DNA from: CAYZYO01 sp964482585
GTDB taxonomy: Bacteria; Bacillota; Syntrophomonadia; Syntrophomonadales; Syntrophomonadaceae
DNA length: 9,635 nt
Direction: 5' to 3'
Assembly: GCA_964482585.1 (NCBI GenBank)
Contig: CAYZYO010000091.1
Span: forward strand, 1-9,635
How positions within the stretch are numbered: the stretch's first letter is position 1; every line of letters starts with the position of its first letter. Both the position numbers and the translations under genes were made by a program. Shown here in pieces: positions 1 to 6,769 of the stretch. The notes beneath the pieces are model-generated. The model ran no database searches and was not told the DNA's origin. It saw nothing but the letters and a program-made list of their open reading frames with translations.

Positions 1-2852
1 TACCGGCCTTAATCACAATGATGGAGAATATTGACGGCTTAAGTGATGCAGTAATTGATTTAACCAATGCGGCCGAAGAAGGGAAACTGGACTATAGAGC
101 TGACACTGTCAAATTCGAGGGTAGATTCAATGAAGTAGTCCAGGGAGTTAATAATGCGGTAGATGCTTTTGTAGCACCGTTAAATATGACAGCGGAGTAT
201 GTTGAAAGGATAGGAAAAGGAGATATACCCGAGAAGATAACAGAAGAATACAGAGGGGACTTTAATGAAATAAAGAATAATATAAATGCCTGTATAGATG
301 GTTTAGGTGGACTGGTGGAAAGCAGTGAGGTTCTAAAGAAAATGGCGGTAAACGATTACAGCGCCAAAGTAGAAGGAGAATACCAGGGAATATTTGCGGA
401 GACTGCCAAATCAGTAAATGGAGTAATGGCAATACAGCTTGATATTCTTAATATATGTAATAAGATTGCTGCCGGCGATTATCTAAAATGGTTGGAAAGG
501 CTGAAGAAGTTAGGCAAACGGTCACAGGCAGATTATATATTACCGGCCTTTGTTAAAATGATGGAGAATATTGATGAATTAAGTGATGCAGTAATCGATC
601 TAACTAATGCGGCTGAAGCAGGGAAACTGGACTATAGAGCAGATGCCGCCAAATTCGAGGGTAAATTTAAAGAAGTAGTCCAGGGAGTAAACAATACAGT
701 AGATGCCTTTGTGGCACCGTTAAATATGACAGCGGAGTATGTTGAAAGGATAGGAAAAGGAGATATACCCGAGAAGATAACAGAAGAATACAGAGGGGAC
801 TTTAATGAAATAAAGAATAATATAAATGCCTGTATAGACGGTTTAGGTGGGCTGGTGGAAAGCAGTGAGGTTCTTAAGCAAATGGATCTAAATGATCTTA
901 ATAGAAAAGTAGAAGGGGAATACCAGGGAATATTTGCGGAGACTGCACAATCGGTTAACGGGGTAAGAGAAAGACTGCTGAATATACTGAGCATAAACAA
1001 AAACCTTGCTGTTGGTGACTATTTAGAATGGCTGGAGACCTTAAGAAAGATAGGTAAACGATCAGAAGCTGACGAAATGATACCCGCTTTAATTCAGACG
1101 ATGGAAAACATAAACGGGTTGAGTGAAGAAGTGATCCAATTGACTATGGCAGCAGAAGAAGGAAAACTGGATGTTAGAGCCGATGCCGCCAAATTTGAGG
1201 GAAAATTTAAGGAAGTAATTCAAGGATTAAACAATTCAGTAGAGGCACTGGTGGCACCTTTAAACATGACCGCCGAGTATGTAGATAGGATAGGTAAAGG
1301 AGATATTCCCGAAAAGATAACTGAGGAATATAAGGGAGATTTTAATGAAATTAAAAACAATATCAATGCCTGTATAGACGGCCTGGGAGGACTGGTAGAA
1401 AGCAGCGAAGTTCTTAAGAGAATGGCTGCCAATGACTATAGCAAGAAGGTGGAGGGAAAATACCAGGGAATATTCGCGGAAACTGCCAGGTCAGTAAATG
1501 GAGTACAGGCAATACTGGTGGACATTCTTAATATTTGCTTAAAAATTGCCGCCGGCGATTATTTAAAATGGCTGCAAAAACTGCAGAAGCTGGGTAAGCT
1601 TTCCAAAGAAGATATAATACTACCGGCTTTTGTTAAAATGATGGAAAACATTGATGCATTAGGAGAAGAAGTAATCGGACTAACCAATGCAGCAGAAGCA
1701 GGGCAACTGGACTATAGAGCCGATACTGCTAAATTCGAGGGTAAATTCTACGAGGTAGTCCAGGGAGTAAACAATACCGTAGATGCCTTTGTAGAGCCTT
1801 TGAATGTGACCGCAGAATATCTGGATAGGATATCCAAAGGAGATATACCCGAGAAAATAACAGATGAATACCAGGGAGACTTCAACGAAATTATAAATAA
1901 TGTGAATATACTCATTGATGCACTTGATGAAGTGACGACAACAGCATTGGATATTGCCGGGGGGAACTTAACTATCCAGGTAAAAGAGCGGTCCGAACAG
2001 GATGAGTTAATGAAATCACTTAAAAACATGGTGAACAACCTGAAGGATATAGCAGTTGGGCTCAGGGATAATTCCAATGAACTGGCCGGTTCTGCCCAGG
2101 AACTCTCGGCTAATGCAGAAGAAGTCACCGCTGGTGCTAATGAAACTGCTTCCACTATGATACAGGTTTCGGCAACCGTTACCCAGGTATCTGATAATGC
2201 AATAAAGATAAAAGAAGTAGCGGATAAAACATCAGATGAAGCCCAGAAAGGACAGGAAGATGTTAATACCGTTAACAGCCAGATGAAAGACATTAGTGAT
2301 TCTACTGATAATGCTGCCAATGTTGTTAAAGAACTTAATATTACATCCAATAAAATAGGCAAAATAGTAGAGACTATTGCCAACATTGCGTCCCAGACTA
2401 ATCTATTAGCACTTAATGCTGCAATTGAAGCAGCCCGTGCGGGAGACCATGGCCGGGGGTTTGCTGTAGTTGCAGAAGAGGTGCGTAAGCTGGCTGAACA
2501 ATCAGCTGGGGCAGCAGAAGAGATCCAGGAACTGATTACCAACATTCAAAGCGAAAGCAACCGGGCAGTAGAGGTTATGAATGAAAGTATGGAGCGGGTG
2601 GAATCTGGGGTAGAAATAGTAAACCAGACAGGTGAATCCTTTGCTCAAATAATAAACCAGGTTAAGGCCCTTGCAGTTCAGGTTGACGAGATAGCATCTG
2701 GAATTGAACAGACCTCGGCAGCGGTTCAGAATGTAACCAGCATAACCAAAGAATCTACAGCGGCAACCGAAGATATGGCTAATGCTACCCAGGCCCAGGC
2801 TGAACTGGCAGCTAATCTTCAGGAAATGGCCGCAAGGTTTAAATTAAATTAG
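1..2852 (+). CDS. Methyl-accepting chemotaxis protein with tandem poly-HAMP repeats (5' partial)
   Basis: Chemoreceptor that should relay a signal to the CheA/CheW complex. The frame is open from base 3, and the residues before the first ATG (base 18), PALIT, match the end of the internal repeat (LPAFVK, IPALIQT), so the true start lies upstream. Counting from base 18 there are 944 residues. Residues 1-540 are three 180-residue units and 541-640 a partial fourth. Each full unit holds about four HAMP-like segments, seen as recurring GKLDYRAD, GKGDIPEKITEEY, NDYSAKVEGEYQG and AAGDYLKWL blocks. A last HAMP-like stretch (about 640-680) joins the coiled-coil signalling domain. The conserved hairpin tip is at about 783-831 (ANIASQTNLLALNAAIEAAR, then GRGFAVVAEEVRKLAEQS). 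No membrane segment and no C-terminal CheR-binding pentapeptide is visible; the protein ends RFKLN. Whether it is membrane-bound or soluble, and what it senses, depends on the missing N-terminus. Family assignment is secure. Confidence 0.96.
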   Translation, partial: PALITMMENIDGLSDAVIDLTNAAEEGKLDYRADTVKFEGRFNEVVQGVNNAVDAFVAPLNMTAEYVERIGKGDIPEKITEEYRGDFNEIKNNINACIDGLGGLVESSEVLKKMAVNDYSAKVEGEYQGIFAETAKSVNGVMAIQLDILNICNKIAAGDYLKWLERLKKLGKRSQADYILPAFVKMMENIDELSDAVIDLTNAAEAGKLDYRADAAKFEGKFKEVVQGVNNTVDAFVAPLNMTAEYVERIGKGDIPEKITEEYRGDFNEIKNNINACIDGLGGLVESSEVLKQMDLNDLNRKVEGEYQGIFAETAQSVNGVRERLLNILSINKNLAVGDYLEWLETLRKIGKRSEADEMIPALIQTMENINGLSEEVIQLTMAAEEGKLDVRADAAKFEGKFKEVIQGLNNSVEALVAPLNMTAEYVDRIGKGDIPEKITEEYKGDFNEIKNNINACIDGLGGLVESSEVLKRMAANDYSKKVEGKYQGIFAETARSVNGVQAILVDILNICLKIAAGDYLKWLQKLQKLGKLSKEDIILPAFVKMMENIDALGEEVIGLTNAAEAGQLDYRADTAKFEGKFYEVVQGVNNTVDAFVEPLNVTAEYLDRISKGDIPEKITDEYQGDFNEIINNVNILIDALDEVTTTALDIAGGNLTIQVKERSEQDELMKSLKNMVNNLKDIAVGLRDNSNELAGSAQELSANAEEVTAGANETASTMIQVSATVTQVSDNAIKIKEVADKTSDEAQKGQEDVNTVNSQMKDISDSTDNAANVVKELNITSNKIGKIVETIANIASQTNLLALNAAIEAARAGDHGRGFAVVAEEVRKLAEQSAGAAEEIQELITNIQSESNRAVEVMNESMERVESGVEIVNQTGESFAQIINQVKALAVQVDEIASGIEQTSAAVQNVTSITKESTAATEDMANATQAQAELAANLQEMAARFKLN
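18..1937 (+). repeat. In-frame 540-bp tandem repeat array inside the chemoreceptor gene
   Basis: Equivalent positions recur at 18, 558, 1098 and 1638, exactly 540 bp (180 codons) apart, with no insertion or deletion between units. Units 1 to 3 are complete. Unit 4 runs for roughly 300 bp before diverging into the linker to the signalling domain. The upstream edge of the array is outside the window, since bases 1-17 still match a unit end. Identity varies along the units: the second HAMP-like block is nearly the same in units 1 and 2 at DNA level, while unit 3 carries many silent differences. Confidence 0.95.
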
Positions 2853-2880
2853 CAGATTAGCAGATTTACAAAAGATAAAC

Positions 2881-2972
2881 TTGATTCCCTGCGAAAACTC
2901 TAATTCCGTAGAGGAGACTTTAGTCTCCCTCTACGGTATATTGTATAAAGACTACTTTCGCAGTGGAATCAA
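2881..2972. repeat. Nested foldback (inverted repeat) element after the chemoreceptor
   Basis: Outer arms TTGATTCC-CTGCGAAA (2881-2896) and TTTCGCAGTGGAATCAA (2956-2972) are reverse complements except for one missing base. Inside lies a second palindrome at 2906-2936, with CCGTAGAG pairing to CTCTACGG and GAGACT to AGTCTC. The inner palindrome has the same arms as the element at 6595-6667, so it is a dispersed repeat. It starts 28 bp after the chemoreceptor stop and could form a long RNA hairpin limiting read-through, but no T-run follows, so it is not a classical terminator. It resembles a MITE or REP-type element; no transposase is present. Confidence 0.75.
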
Positions 2973-3076
2973 TTCAGAGACTTAAATTTGAAGCTGAGAA
3001 ATATACTATTTAGGCCAGGTTTTCTATTAATAGATATTTTGTGGCTGTAAACATATGTTGAAAATCAGATATACTA

Positions 3077-3105
3077 TTGACCCCAACACGGTCCAGTGAT
3101 ATATT
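3077..3105 (+). promoter_or_regulatory. Promoter of the T-box/oxidoreductase operon
   Basis: A -35 box TTGACC (3077-3082) and a -10 box TATATT (3100-3105) are separated by 17 bp, and a TG one base before the -10 (3097-3098) gives an extended -10. Transcription should start near 3112, about 20 bases before the T-box stem I. The spacing and the leader directly downstream both support this assignment to the vegetative sigma factor. Confidence 0.7.
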
Positions 3106-3111
3106 TATTTA

Positions 3112-3370
3112 TAATTTAAAATATTAAAGGCATTGACGGAGAGAGTACGTTTCAGCCGAACGTTGCAGCGAACCGGGGACGGTGTAAGCCCGGTACCATT
3201 AGCCTGAACCCGAAAATCACTCCTGAGCTGCGGACCGAACGAGTAATCCAGTAGGCTCCGACGGTTTCCCCCGTCACCGGGAACGCATATGATGGTATGC
3301 TGGTATTAATGGGTGGTATAGCGAATGACTTTTATGGCTTTCGTCCCTTTGTGGGACGAAAGCCTTTTTT
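3112..3370 (+). promoter_or_regulatory. T-box riboswitch leader, probable isoleucine (AUC) specifier
   Basis: A tRNA-sensing leader that prevents termination when the cognate tRNA is uncharged. Visible parts in order: stem I base GGAG (3138-3141) pairing CTCC (3220-3223); the AGTA motif of the specifier loop (3144-3147); the distal AGCGA bulge (3167-3171) with stem CCGGG/CCCGG (3173-3177, 3189-3193) enclosing GGTGTAAG; a 3' specifier-loop strand CCCGAAAATCACTCCTGAG; stem III GACGG/CCGTC (3260-3264, 3271-3275); a T-box core GGGTGGTATAGCG (3311-3323); then the terminator. By alignment to the known layout (triplet followed by AC, then a GAG), the specifier is ATC at 3216-3218, isoleucine. The TGGT bulge (3314-3317) would pair with a tRNA ending ACCA, consistent with the A73 discriminator usual in tRNA-Ile. 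The core departs somewhat from the commonest GGGTGGNACCGCG. The T-box call is firm; the amino acid is likely but inferred. Confidence 0.9.
3336..3370 (+). terminator. T-box regulated intrinsic terminator
   Basis: A perfect 12-bp stem, GGCTTTCGTCCC (3336-3347) with GGGACGAAAGCC (3353-3364), has a 5-base loop and six T's (3365-3370). The CGTCCC of the 5' arm can instead pair with the T-box core (GGG at 3311-3313, GCG at 3321-3323) to form the antiterminator, as is standard for this riboswitch class. It controls entry into the oxidoreductase operon. Confidence 0.93.
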
Positions 3371-3486
3371 AATAGTACCGTAAGTATGATAAGGGGACAA
3401 AATAGCGCTGGGCGTGTGATGAGGAAACAGATTTAGCCTTGCCTATTTAGTAGTATTATCAAGCAAAATGACTGGAGGGAAAAGCA

Positions 3487-4071
3487 ATGTTAGCTAATGG
3501 TATGGTAGAGATTCGCTGGCACGGCCGGGGTGGACAGGGAGCCAAGATGGCGTGCCTGCTCCTGGCGGATGTGGCTGGTTTAGAAGGTAAATATGTGCAG
3601 GGGTTCCCGGAGTATGGCCCTGAACGCATGGGAGCGCCTATTACTGCTTATAACCGCATCAGTGAAAAACGGTGTAATATCCATTCAAATATTTATTATC
3701 CGGACTATGTAGTAGTGGTAGATGAAAGCCTCTTGGACAGTGTTGATGTTACCGGGGGATTGAAAGAGGACGGTGCGGTAATTATTAACACCCCCAGGTC
3801 TCCCCAGGAGATGCGCTCGAGGCTGCGGGGGTGGACCGGAAAAGTCTGTACGGTTGATGCCCGCCGGATTTCAGAGGAGATTCTGGGCAGCAATTTCCCT
3901 AATACTCCTTTGCTGGCCGCTGCGGTTAAGGTGAGCGGGGTGTTGAAAACCGGGAGCTTTTTAACGAACATAGAAGAATCTTTTAAGAATAAATTTGCTG
4001 GCAAGCCCCAGGTTATCGAGGGAAACATGGCAACCCTGAAAAAATCCATGGAGGAGGTGCAGGTAGAATGA
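3487..4071 (+). CDS. porC: 2-oxoacid:ferredoxin oxidoreductase, gamma subunit
   Basis: Gamma subunit of a four-subunit enzyme that interconverts a 2-oxoacid plus CoA with acyl-CoA and CO2, using ferredoxin. It has 194 residues, normal for a separate gamma subunit. Family hallmarks are WHGRGGQGAK (residues 11-20) and GFPEYGPERMGAP (39-51), followed by the VVVVDESLL strand; the C-terminal half is the usual Rossmann-like gamma fold. The start ATG at 3487 has GGAGGG eight bases upstream; the in-frame ATG at 3502 lacks a suitably placed site. It is the first gene behind the T-box, 116 bp past the terminator, and its stop overlaps the next start as ATGA. Substrate cannot be read from this subunit. 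The isoleucine leader argues for a branched-chain or isoleucine-related 2-oxoacid (VOR-like) rather than plain pyruvate, so a vor symbol may prove more apt. Confidence 0.92.
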   Translation: MLANGMVEIRWHGRGGQGAKMACLLLADVAGLEGKYVQGFPEYGPERMGAPITAYNRISEKRCNIHSNIYYPDYVVVVDESLLDSVDVTGGLKEDGAVIINTPRSPQEMRSRLRGWTGKVCTVDARRISEEILGSNFPNTPLLAAAVKVSGVLKTGSFLTNIEESFKNKFAGKPQVIEGNMATLKKSMEEVQVE

Positions 4072-4376
4072 TTTATGCCAAGGATATTAACGAACATACC
4101 CCATGGCAGGATCTAACACCTGGTGGGGAGATCTACGAACCAGGAACTGCACGTAGTTTCAATACTGGTGTTTGGCGGACCAACACACCTGTTTTTCATG
4201 CGGAAGCATGTAAACACTGTATGCTTTGTGTTCCCTTCTGCCCGGACAGTGCTATTCCGGTGAAGGACGGGAAACGCCTGGATTTCGAATATATGCACTG
4301 CAAGGGCTGTGGGATCTGTGAAAACGTGTGTCCATTCCAGGCTATTACAATGGTGACTGGAGGTGTAGCCAAATGA
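4068..4376 (+). CDS. porD: 2-oxoacid:ferredoxin oxidoreductase, delta subunit (2x[4Fe-4S] ferredoxin-like)
   Basis: Small electron-transfer subunit that passes electrons between the catalytic beta subunit and external ferredoxin. It has 102 residues. Two classical cluster motifs are complete: Cys48, 51, 54, 58 (CKHCMLCVPFCP) and Cys78, 81, 84, 88 (CKGCGICENVCP). The N-terminal 45 residues carry the GTARSFNTGVWRTNTPVF stretch typical of PorD rather than of a free ferredoxin. The start overlaps the gamma stop by four bases (ATGA) with AGGAGGT at 4052-4058, and its own stop overlaps the alpha start in the same way, so the operon is translationally coupled. Nothing is missing or broken. Confidence 0.94.
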   Translation: MIYAKDINEHTPWQDLTPGGEIYEPGTARSFNTGVWRTNTPVFHAEACKHCMLCVPFCPDSAIPVKDGKRLDFEYMHCKGCGICENVCPFQAITMVTGGVAK

Positions 4377-5563
4377 ACTACCGGCTTTCCGGCAACGAGG
4401 CTGTAGCTTATGCTATGAAACAGGTAAATCCTGATGTCATGGGAGCGTTTCCTATTACTCCCTCTACAGAAATCCCTGAATACTTCGCTAATTATGTAGC
4501 CAATGGTGAGGTGAATACTGAATTCGTAACCGTGGAGTCTGAACACAGTTCAATGTCTGTCTGTATTGCAGCCCAGGCTGCAGGAGCCAGATCCGTTAAT
4601 GCTACTTCATCCTGTGGACTGGCTCTTATGTACGAGCTTTTATACGTAGCGGCTTCCTGCCGGCTGCCTGTTACCCTGGCATGTGTCAACCGGGCTCTTT
4701 CAGGGCCGATTAATATAAACAATGACTATTCCGACTCTATGGGAGCTCGTGATACCGGCTGGATCCAAATCTATGCTGAAAATAATCAGGAGGCCTACGA
4801 TAATTTTATAATGGCCATGCCTATAGGTGAAACTCCAAAGGTACGCTTGCCGGTGATGACATGTATGGATGGATTTATTACCAGTCATGCTGTGGAGAAT
4901 ATAGAGCTCTTGGAGACAGATGTTGTGCGCGAGTTTGTCGGGGAATATAACCCCGAAAATTATTTGCTTAAAAAAGAAAATCCGCTGGCGGTAGGGCCGT
5001 ACGATGTGAGTGCCTATTACATGGAACACAAGGTGCAGGAAGCTGAAGCGATGAAGGCAGCCAAGGCCCGTATACTGGAGGTGGCCGCAGAGTTCGAAAG
5101 GATTTCAGGCCGGCGTTATGGATTGTTTGAAGAATATAGGATGGAGGATGCTGAGCTTGCTCTGGTACTAATCGGATCCAGTGCCGGAACTGCTAAAGCG
5201 GCTGTTGACAAGCTGCGGGAACGTGGAGTAAAGGCAGGGCTGGTTAAAATCAGAGTATATCGTCCTTTCCCAGGTGAGGAACTGGCCCGGGCGTTGGCAG
5301 GAACCAGGGCTGTAGCTGTTATGGATAAAGCGGAGGGCTTTTCCGGAAACGGAGGTCCGTTATTTGCCGAGACCCGCAGTGCTTTATATGACCTGACGCA
5401 GCGTCCCTGCCTGATTAATATCGTTTATGGCCTGGGGGGCCGTGATGTTAGGATCGAAGATATCGAAAAAGTGTATGGCCGGCTGGCGGATATTGCTGAG
5501 ACCGGCGAAATTCGACCGGTATATAGCCATATGGGGCAGAGGTCAAAGGAGGGGATGGTGTGA
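4373..5563 (+). CDS. porA: 2-oxoacid:ferredoxin oxidoreductase, alpha subunit
   Basis: Alpha subunit, which completes the thiamine-diphosphate site with beta and binds substrate and CoA. It has 396 residues from the chosen start, the usual size. Motifs seen are AFPITPSTEIPE (25-36), the VESEHSSMS block with conserved Glu (54-62), NATSSCGLALMYE (76-88) and the SGPININNDYSDSMGARDTGW region (110-130). A second Rossmann-like domain begins near residue 255 (LVLIGSSAGTAKAAVDKL). The frame is open to an ATG at 4328, inside porD, but the ATG at 4373 has GGAGGT (4359-4364) eight bases upstream, overlaps the porD stop as ATGA and matches the family N-terminus (MNYRLSGNEAVAYAM). The stop overlaps the beta start. 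Pyruvate, 2-oxoisovalerate and similar enzymes share these motifs, so substrate remains inferred from the T-box. Confidence 0.94.
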   Translation: MNYRLSGNEAVAYAMKQVNPDVMGAFPITPSTEIPEYFANYVANGEVNTEFVTVESEHSSMSVCIAAQAAGARSVNATSSCGLALMYELLYVAASCRLPVTLACVNRALSGPININNDYSDSMGARDTGWIQIYAENNQEAYDNFIMAMPIGETPKVRLPVMTCMDGFITSHAVENIELLETDVVREFVGEYNPENYLLKKENPLAVGPYDVSAYYMEHKVQEAEAMKAAKARILEVAAEFERISGRRYGLFEEYRMEDAELALVLIGSSAGTAKAAVDKLRERGVKAGLVKIRVYRPFPGEELARALAGTRAVAVMDKAEGFSGNGGPLFAETRSALYDLTQRPCLINIVYGLGGRDVRIEDIEKVYGRLADIAETGEIRPVYSHMGQRSKEGMV

Positions 5564-6498
5564 GCAAGATATATAACCTGAAACAGGAAGTAGAAAAGCC
5601 GGTACGTCTAACCGGGGGGCATCGACTCTGTGCCGGCTGTGGTGCCGGGGTGGTTGTGTCAGGGGTTTTGCGTGCCCTGGCTAAAGATGACCGGGCAGTA
5701 GTGGTTAATGCTACCAGTTGTCTGGAAGTATCCACCTTTATGTATCCTTATACTGCCTATATGGATAGCTTTATTCATTCTGCTTTTGAAAACTCGGCAG
5801 CTACCTGTTCCGGAGTTGAAGCAGCATATAATGCTCTAAAACGGCGCGGCAAGGTGGAAGGAACCGTCAAGTTCATTACTTTTGCCGGTGATGGCGGAAC
5901 CTATGATATAGGGTTTCAATCCCTGTCAGGTGCCATGGAACGAGGTCATGACATGGTTTATGTCTGCTATGATAACGAGGCTTACATGAATACTGGAATC
6001 CAGCGTTCATCTTCAACACCTGGTTTTGCCCGCACGACTACTACCCCGGTAGGCCTGGTGAGCCAGGGCAAGAAACAGAATAAAAAAGACCTGACTGAGA
6101 TTCTGGTTGCTCATAATATTCCTTATGCAGCTCAGACTGCCCCTATAGGCAATTTCAAGGATCTACACACCAGGGCCCATAAGGCCATCTATACTGAGGG
6201 TCCCTGTTTTTTGAATATATTGTCCCCATGTCCTCGTGGATGGGATTACCCTATGGAAAGGCTGGCGGAGATCACCAAGCTGGCAGTAGATACCTGTGTT
6301 TGGCCCCTTTATGAAGTAGAGGAGGGAGTGTGGCGTTTAAGCTATATACCGAAGAAAAAGTTGCCCGTGGAAGAATTCCTGCGTCCCCAGGGGAGATTCC
6401 GCCATATGTTCCAAAAAGGTAATGAATGGATGATTGATAAAACGCAGCAATATGTGGATAATAAATGGGAACGATTACTGGAAAAAACCGGCACATAA
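5560..6498 (+). CDS. porB: 2-oxoacid:ferredoxin oxidoreductase, beta subunit (TPP-binding)
   Basis: Catalytic beta subunit carrying thiamine diphosphate and one [4Fe-4S] cluster. It has 312 residues, normal length. The TPP/Mg motif begins GDGGTYDIG (110-118) and ends at Asn139 in DNEAYMNTG. Probable cluster cysteines are Cys24 and Cys27 (CAGC), Cys54 (NATSCLEVST) and Cys224 (LSPCPRGW). It starts with GTG at 5560, supported by AAAGGAGGGG (5545-5554) and by overlap with the alpha stop (GTGA); the nearby ATG at 5555 would stop after two codons. It is the last gene of the gamma-delta-alpha-beta operon, an order known for PorCDAB-type enzymes. No clear intrinsic terminator follows; only a short C5/G5 hairpin (6511-6526) without a T-run is seen. 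With an isoleucine T-box in front, the enzyme may run in the reductive, 2-oxoacid-forming direction. Confidence 0.94.
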   Translation: MSKIYNLKQEVEKPVRLTGGHRLCAGCGAGVVVSGVLRALAKDDRAVVVNATSCLEVSTFMYPYTAYMDSFIHSAFENSAATCSGVEAAYNALKRRGKVEGTVKFITFAGDGGTYDIGFQSLSGAMERGHDMVYVCYDNEAYMNTGIQRSSSTPGFARTTTTPVGLVSQGKKQNKKDLTEILVAHNIPYAAQTAPIGNFKDLHTRAHKAIYTEGPCFLNILSPCPRGWDYPMERLAEITKLAVDTCVWPLYEVEEGVWRLSYIPKKKLPVEEFLRPQGRFRHMFQKGNEWMIDKTQQYVDNKWERLLEKTGT

Positions 6499-6560
6499 AA
6501 TTAAGCTAACCCCCCATGCCCGGGGGACACAACCACTAACGAAATAAACTAGGTGATTAA

Positions 6561-6594
6561 CCACAGATGAACACAGATTTAACACGGATTAACA
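6561..6594. repeat. Short direct-repeat tract (CACAGATGAA type)
   Basis: Three imperfect units of 10-11 bases follow one another: CACAGATGAA, CACAGATTTAA, CACGGATTAA, then CAC. The tract directly abuts the inverted-repeat element at 6595. Similar ACAGATGAACACAGATT-like strings are, from memory, widespread intergenic repeats in unrelated bacteria. No coding potential is seen. Confidence 0.6.
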
Positions 6595-6667
6595 CCGTAG
6601 AGGAGACTTCAGTCTCCGGCCAACTGCAGTTAGGGTATCAGGGCGGCGACTGAAGTCGCCTCTACGG
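6595..6667. repeat. Dispersed palindromic element with CCGTAGAGG termini
   Basis: The left arm (6595-6617) and the right arm (6645-6667) are 23 bases each and differ at two positions when folded. Each arm holds its own smaller palindrome, GGAGACTTCAGTCTCC on the left and GGCGACTGAAGTCGCC on the right. The spacer is 27 bp. The inner foldback at 2906-2936 has the same CCGTAGAG ends and GAGACT core and looks like a shorter derivative. With the flanking tract it fills most of the 271-bp gap between porB and the next gene. It is probably a non-autonomous mobile or REP-like repeat; no enzyme is present. Confidence 0.75.
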
Positions 6668-6735
6668 TTCTATTCAGTAAGATAACTGCATTAAGCCTTT
6701 ATTTTCGTACCAAAAGGGAAGAAATCCAAAAAATA

Positions 6736-6744
6736 TGGTATGAT
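6736..6744 (+). promoter_or_regulatory. Possible extended -10 promoter for the CbiET-like gene
   Basis: TGGTATGAT has the TGn-TATnAT form of an extended -10 box and lies 26 bp before the chosen start codon. No good -35 box is seen at 17 bp. If real, the gene has a leader of about 18-20 bases, and the ATG at 6740 inside this box cannot be the translational start. Confidence 0.4.
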
Positions 6745-6769
6745 AACTGTTAACAAGGAGGTTTTGCCT

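Noticed and set aside
1748..2545. Long minus-strand open frame (265 codons) under the chemoreceptor signalling domain
   Set aside because: It is the shadow of a clearly conserved + strand coding region; the translation is serine/alanine-rich with no recognisable motif.
3112..3370. Cobalamin or other metabolite riboswitch, considered because of the CbiET-like gene nearby
   Set aside because: The AGCGA..CCGGGGA..GGTG distal loop, the T-box core and the CGTCCC terminator arm identify a T-box; no B12-box-like sequence was seen.
3387..3437. Short ORF of 16 codons between the T-box terminator and the gamma gene
   Set aside because: There is no ribosome binding site and no run of regulatory codons; the T-box already explains regulation.
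4328..4372. Longer start for the alpha subunit
   Set aside because: The extra 15 residues lie inside the delta gene and do not fit the family N-terminus; the ATG at 4373 has a good ribosome binding site and an ATGA overlap.
6510..6526. C-run/G-run hairpin after the beta subunit as a terminator
   Set aside because: A five-base-pair stem followed by ACACAACC with no T-run; not a credible intrinsic terminator.
6561..6667. CRISPR array
   Set aside because: The units are only 10-11 bases with no spacers, and the larger element is a single inverted repeat.
6740..6769. Upstream ATG for the CbiET-like gene
   Set aside because: It would put the perfect AAGGAGG site inside the coding region, and it overlaps the likely -10 box.
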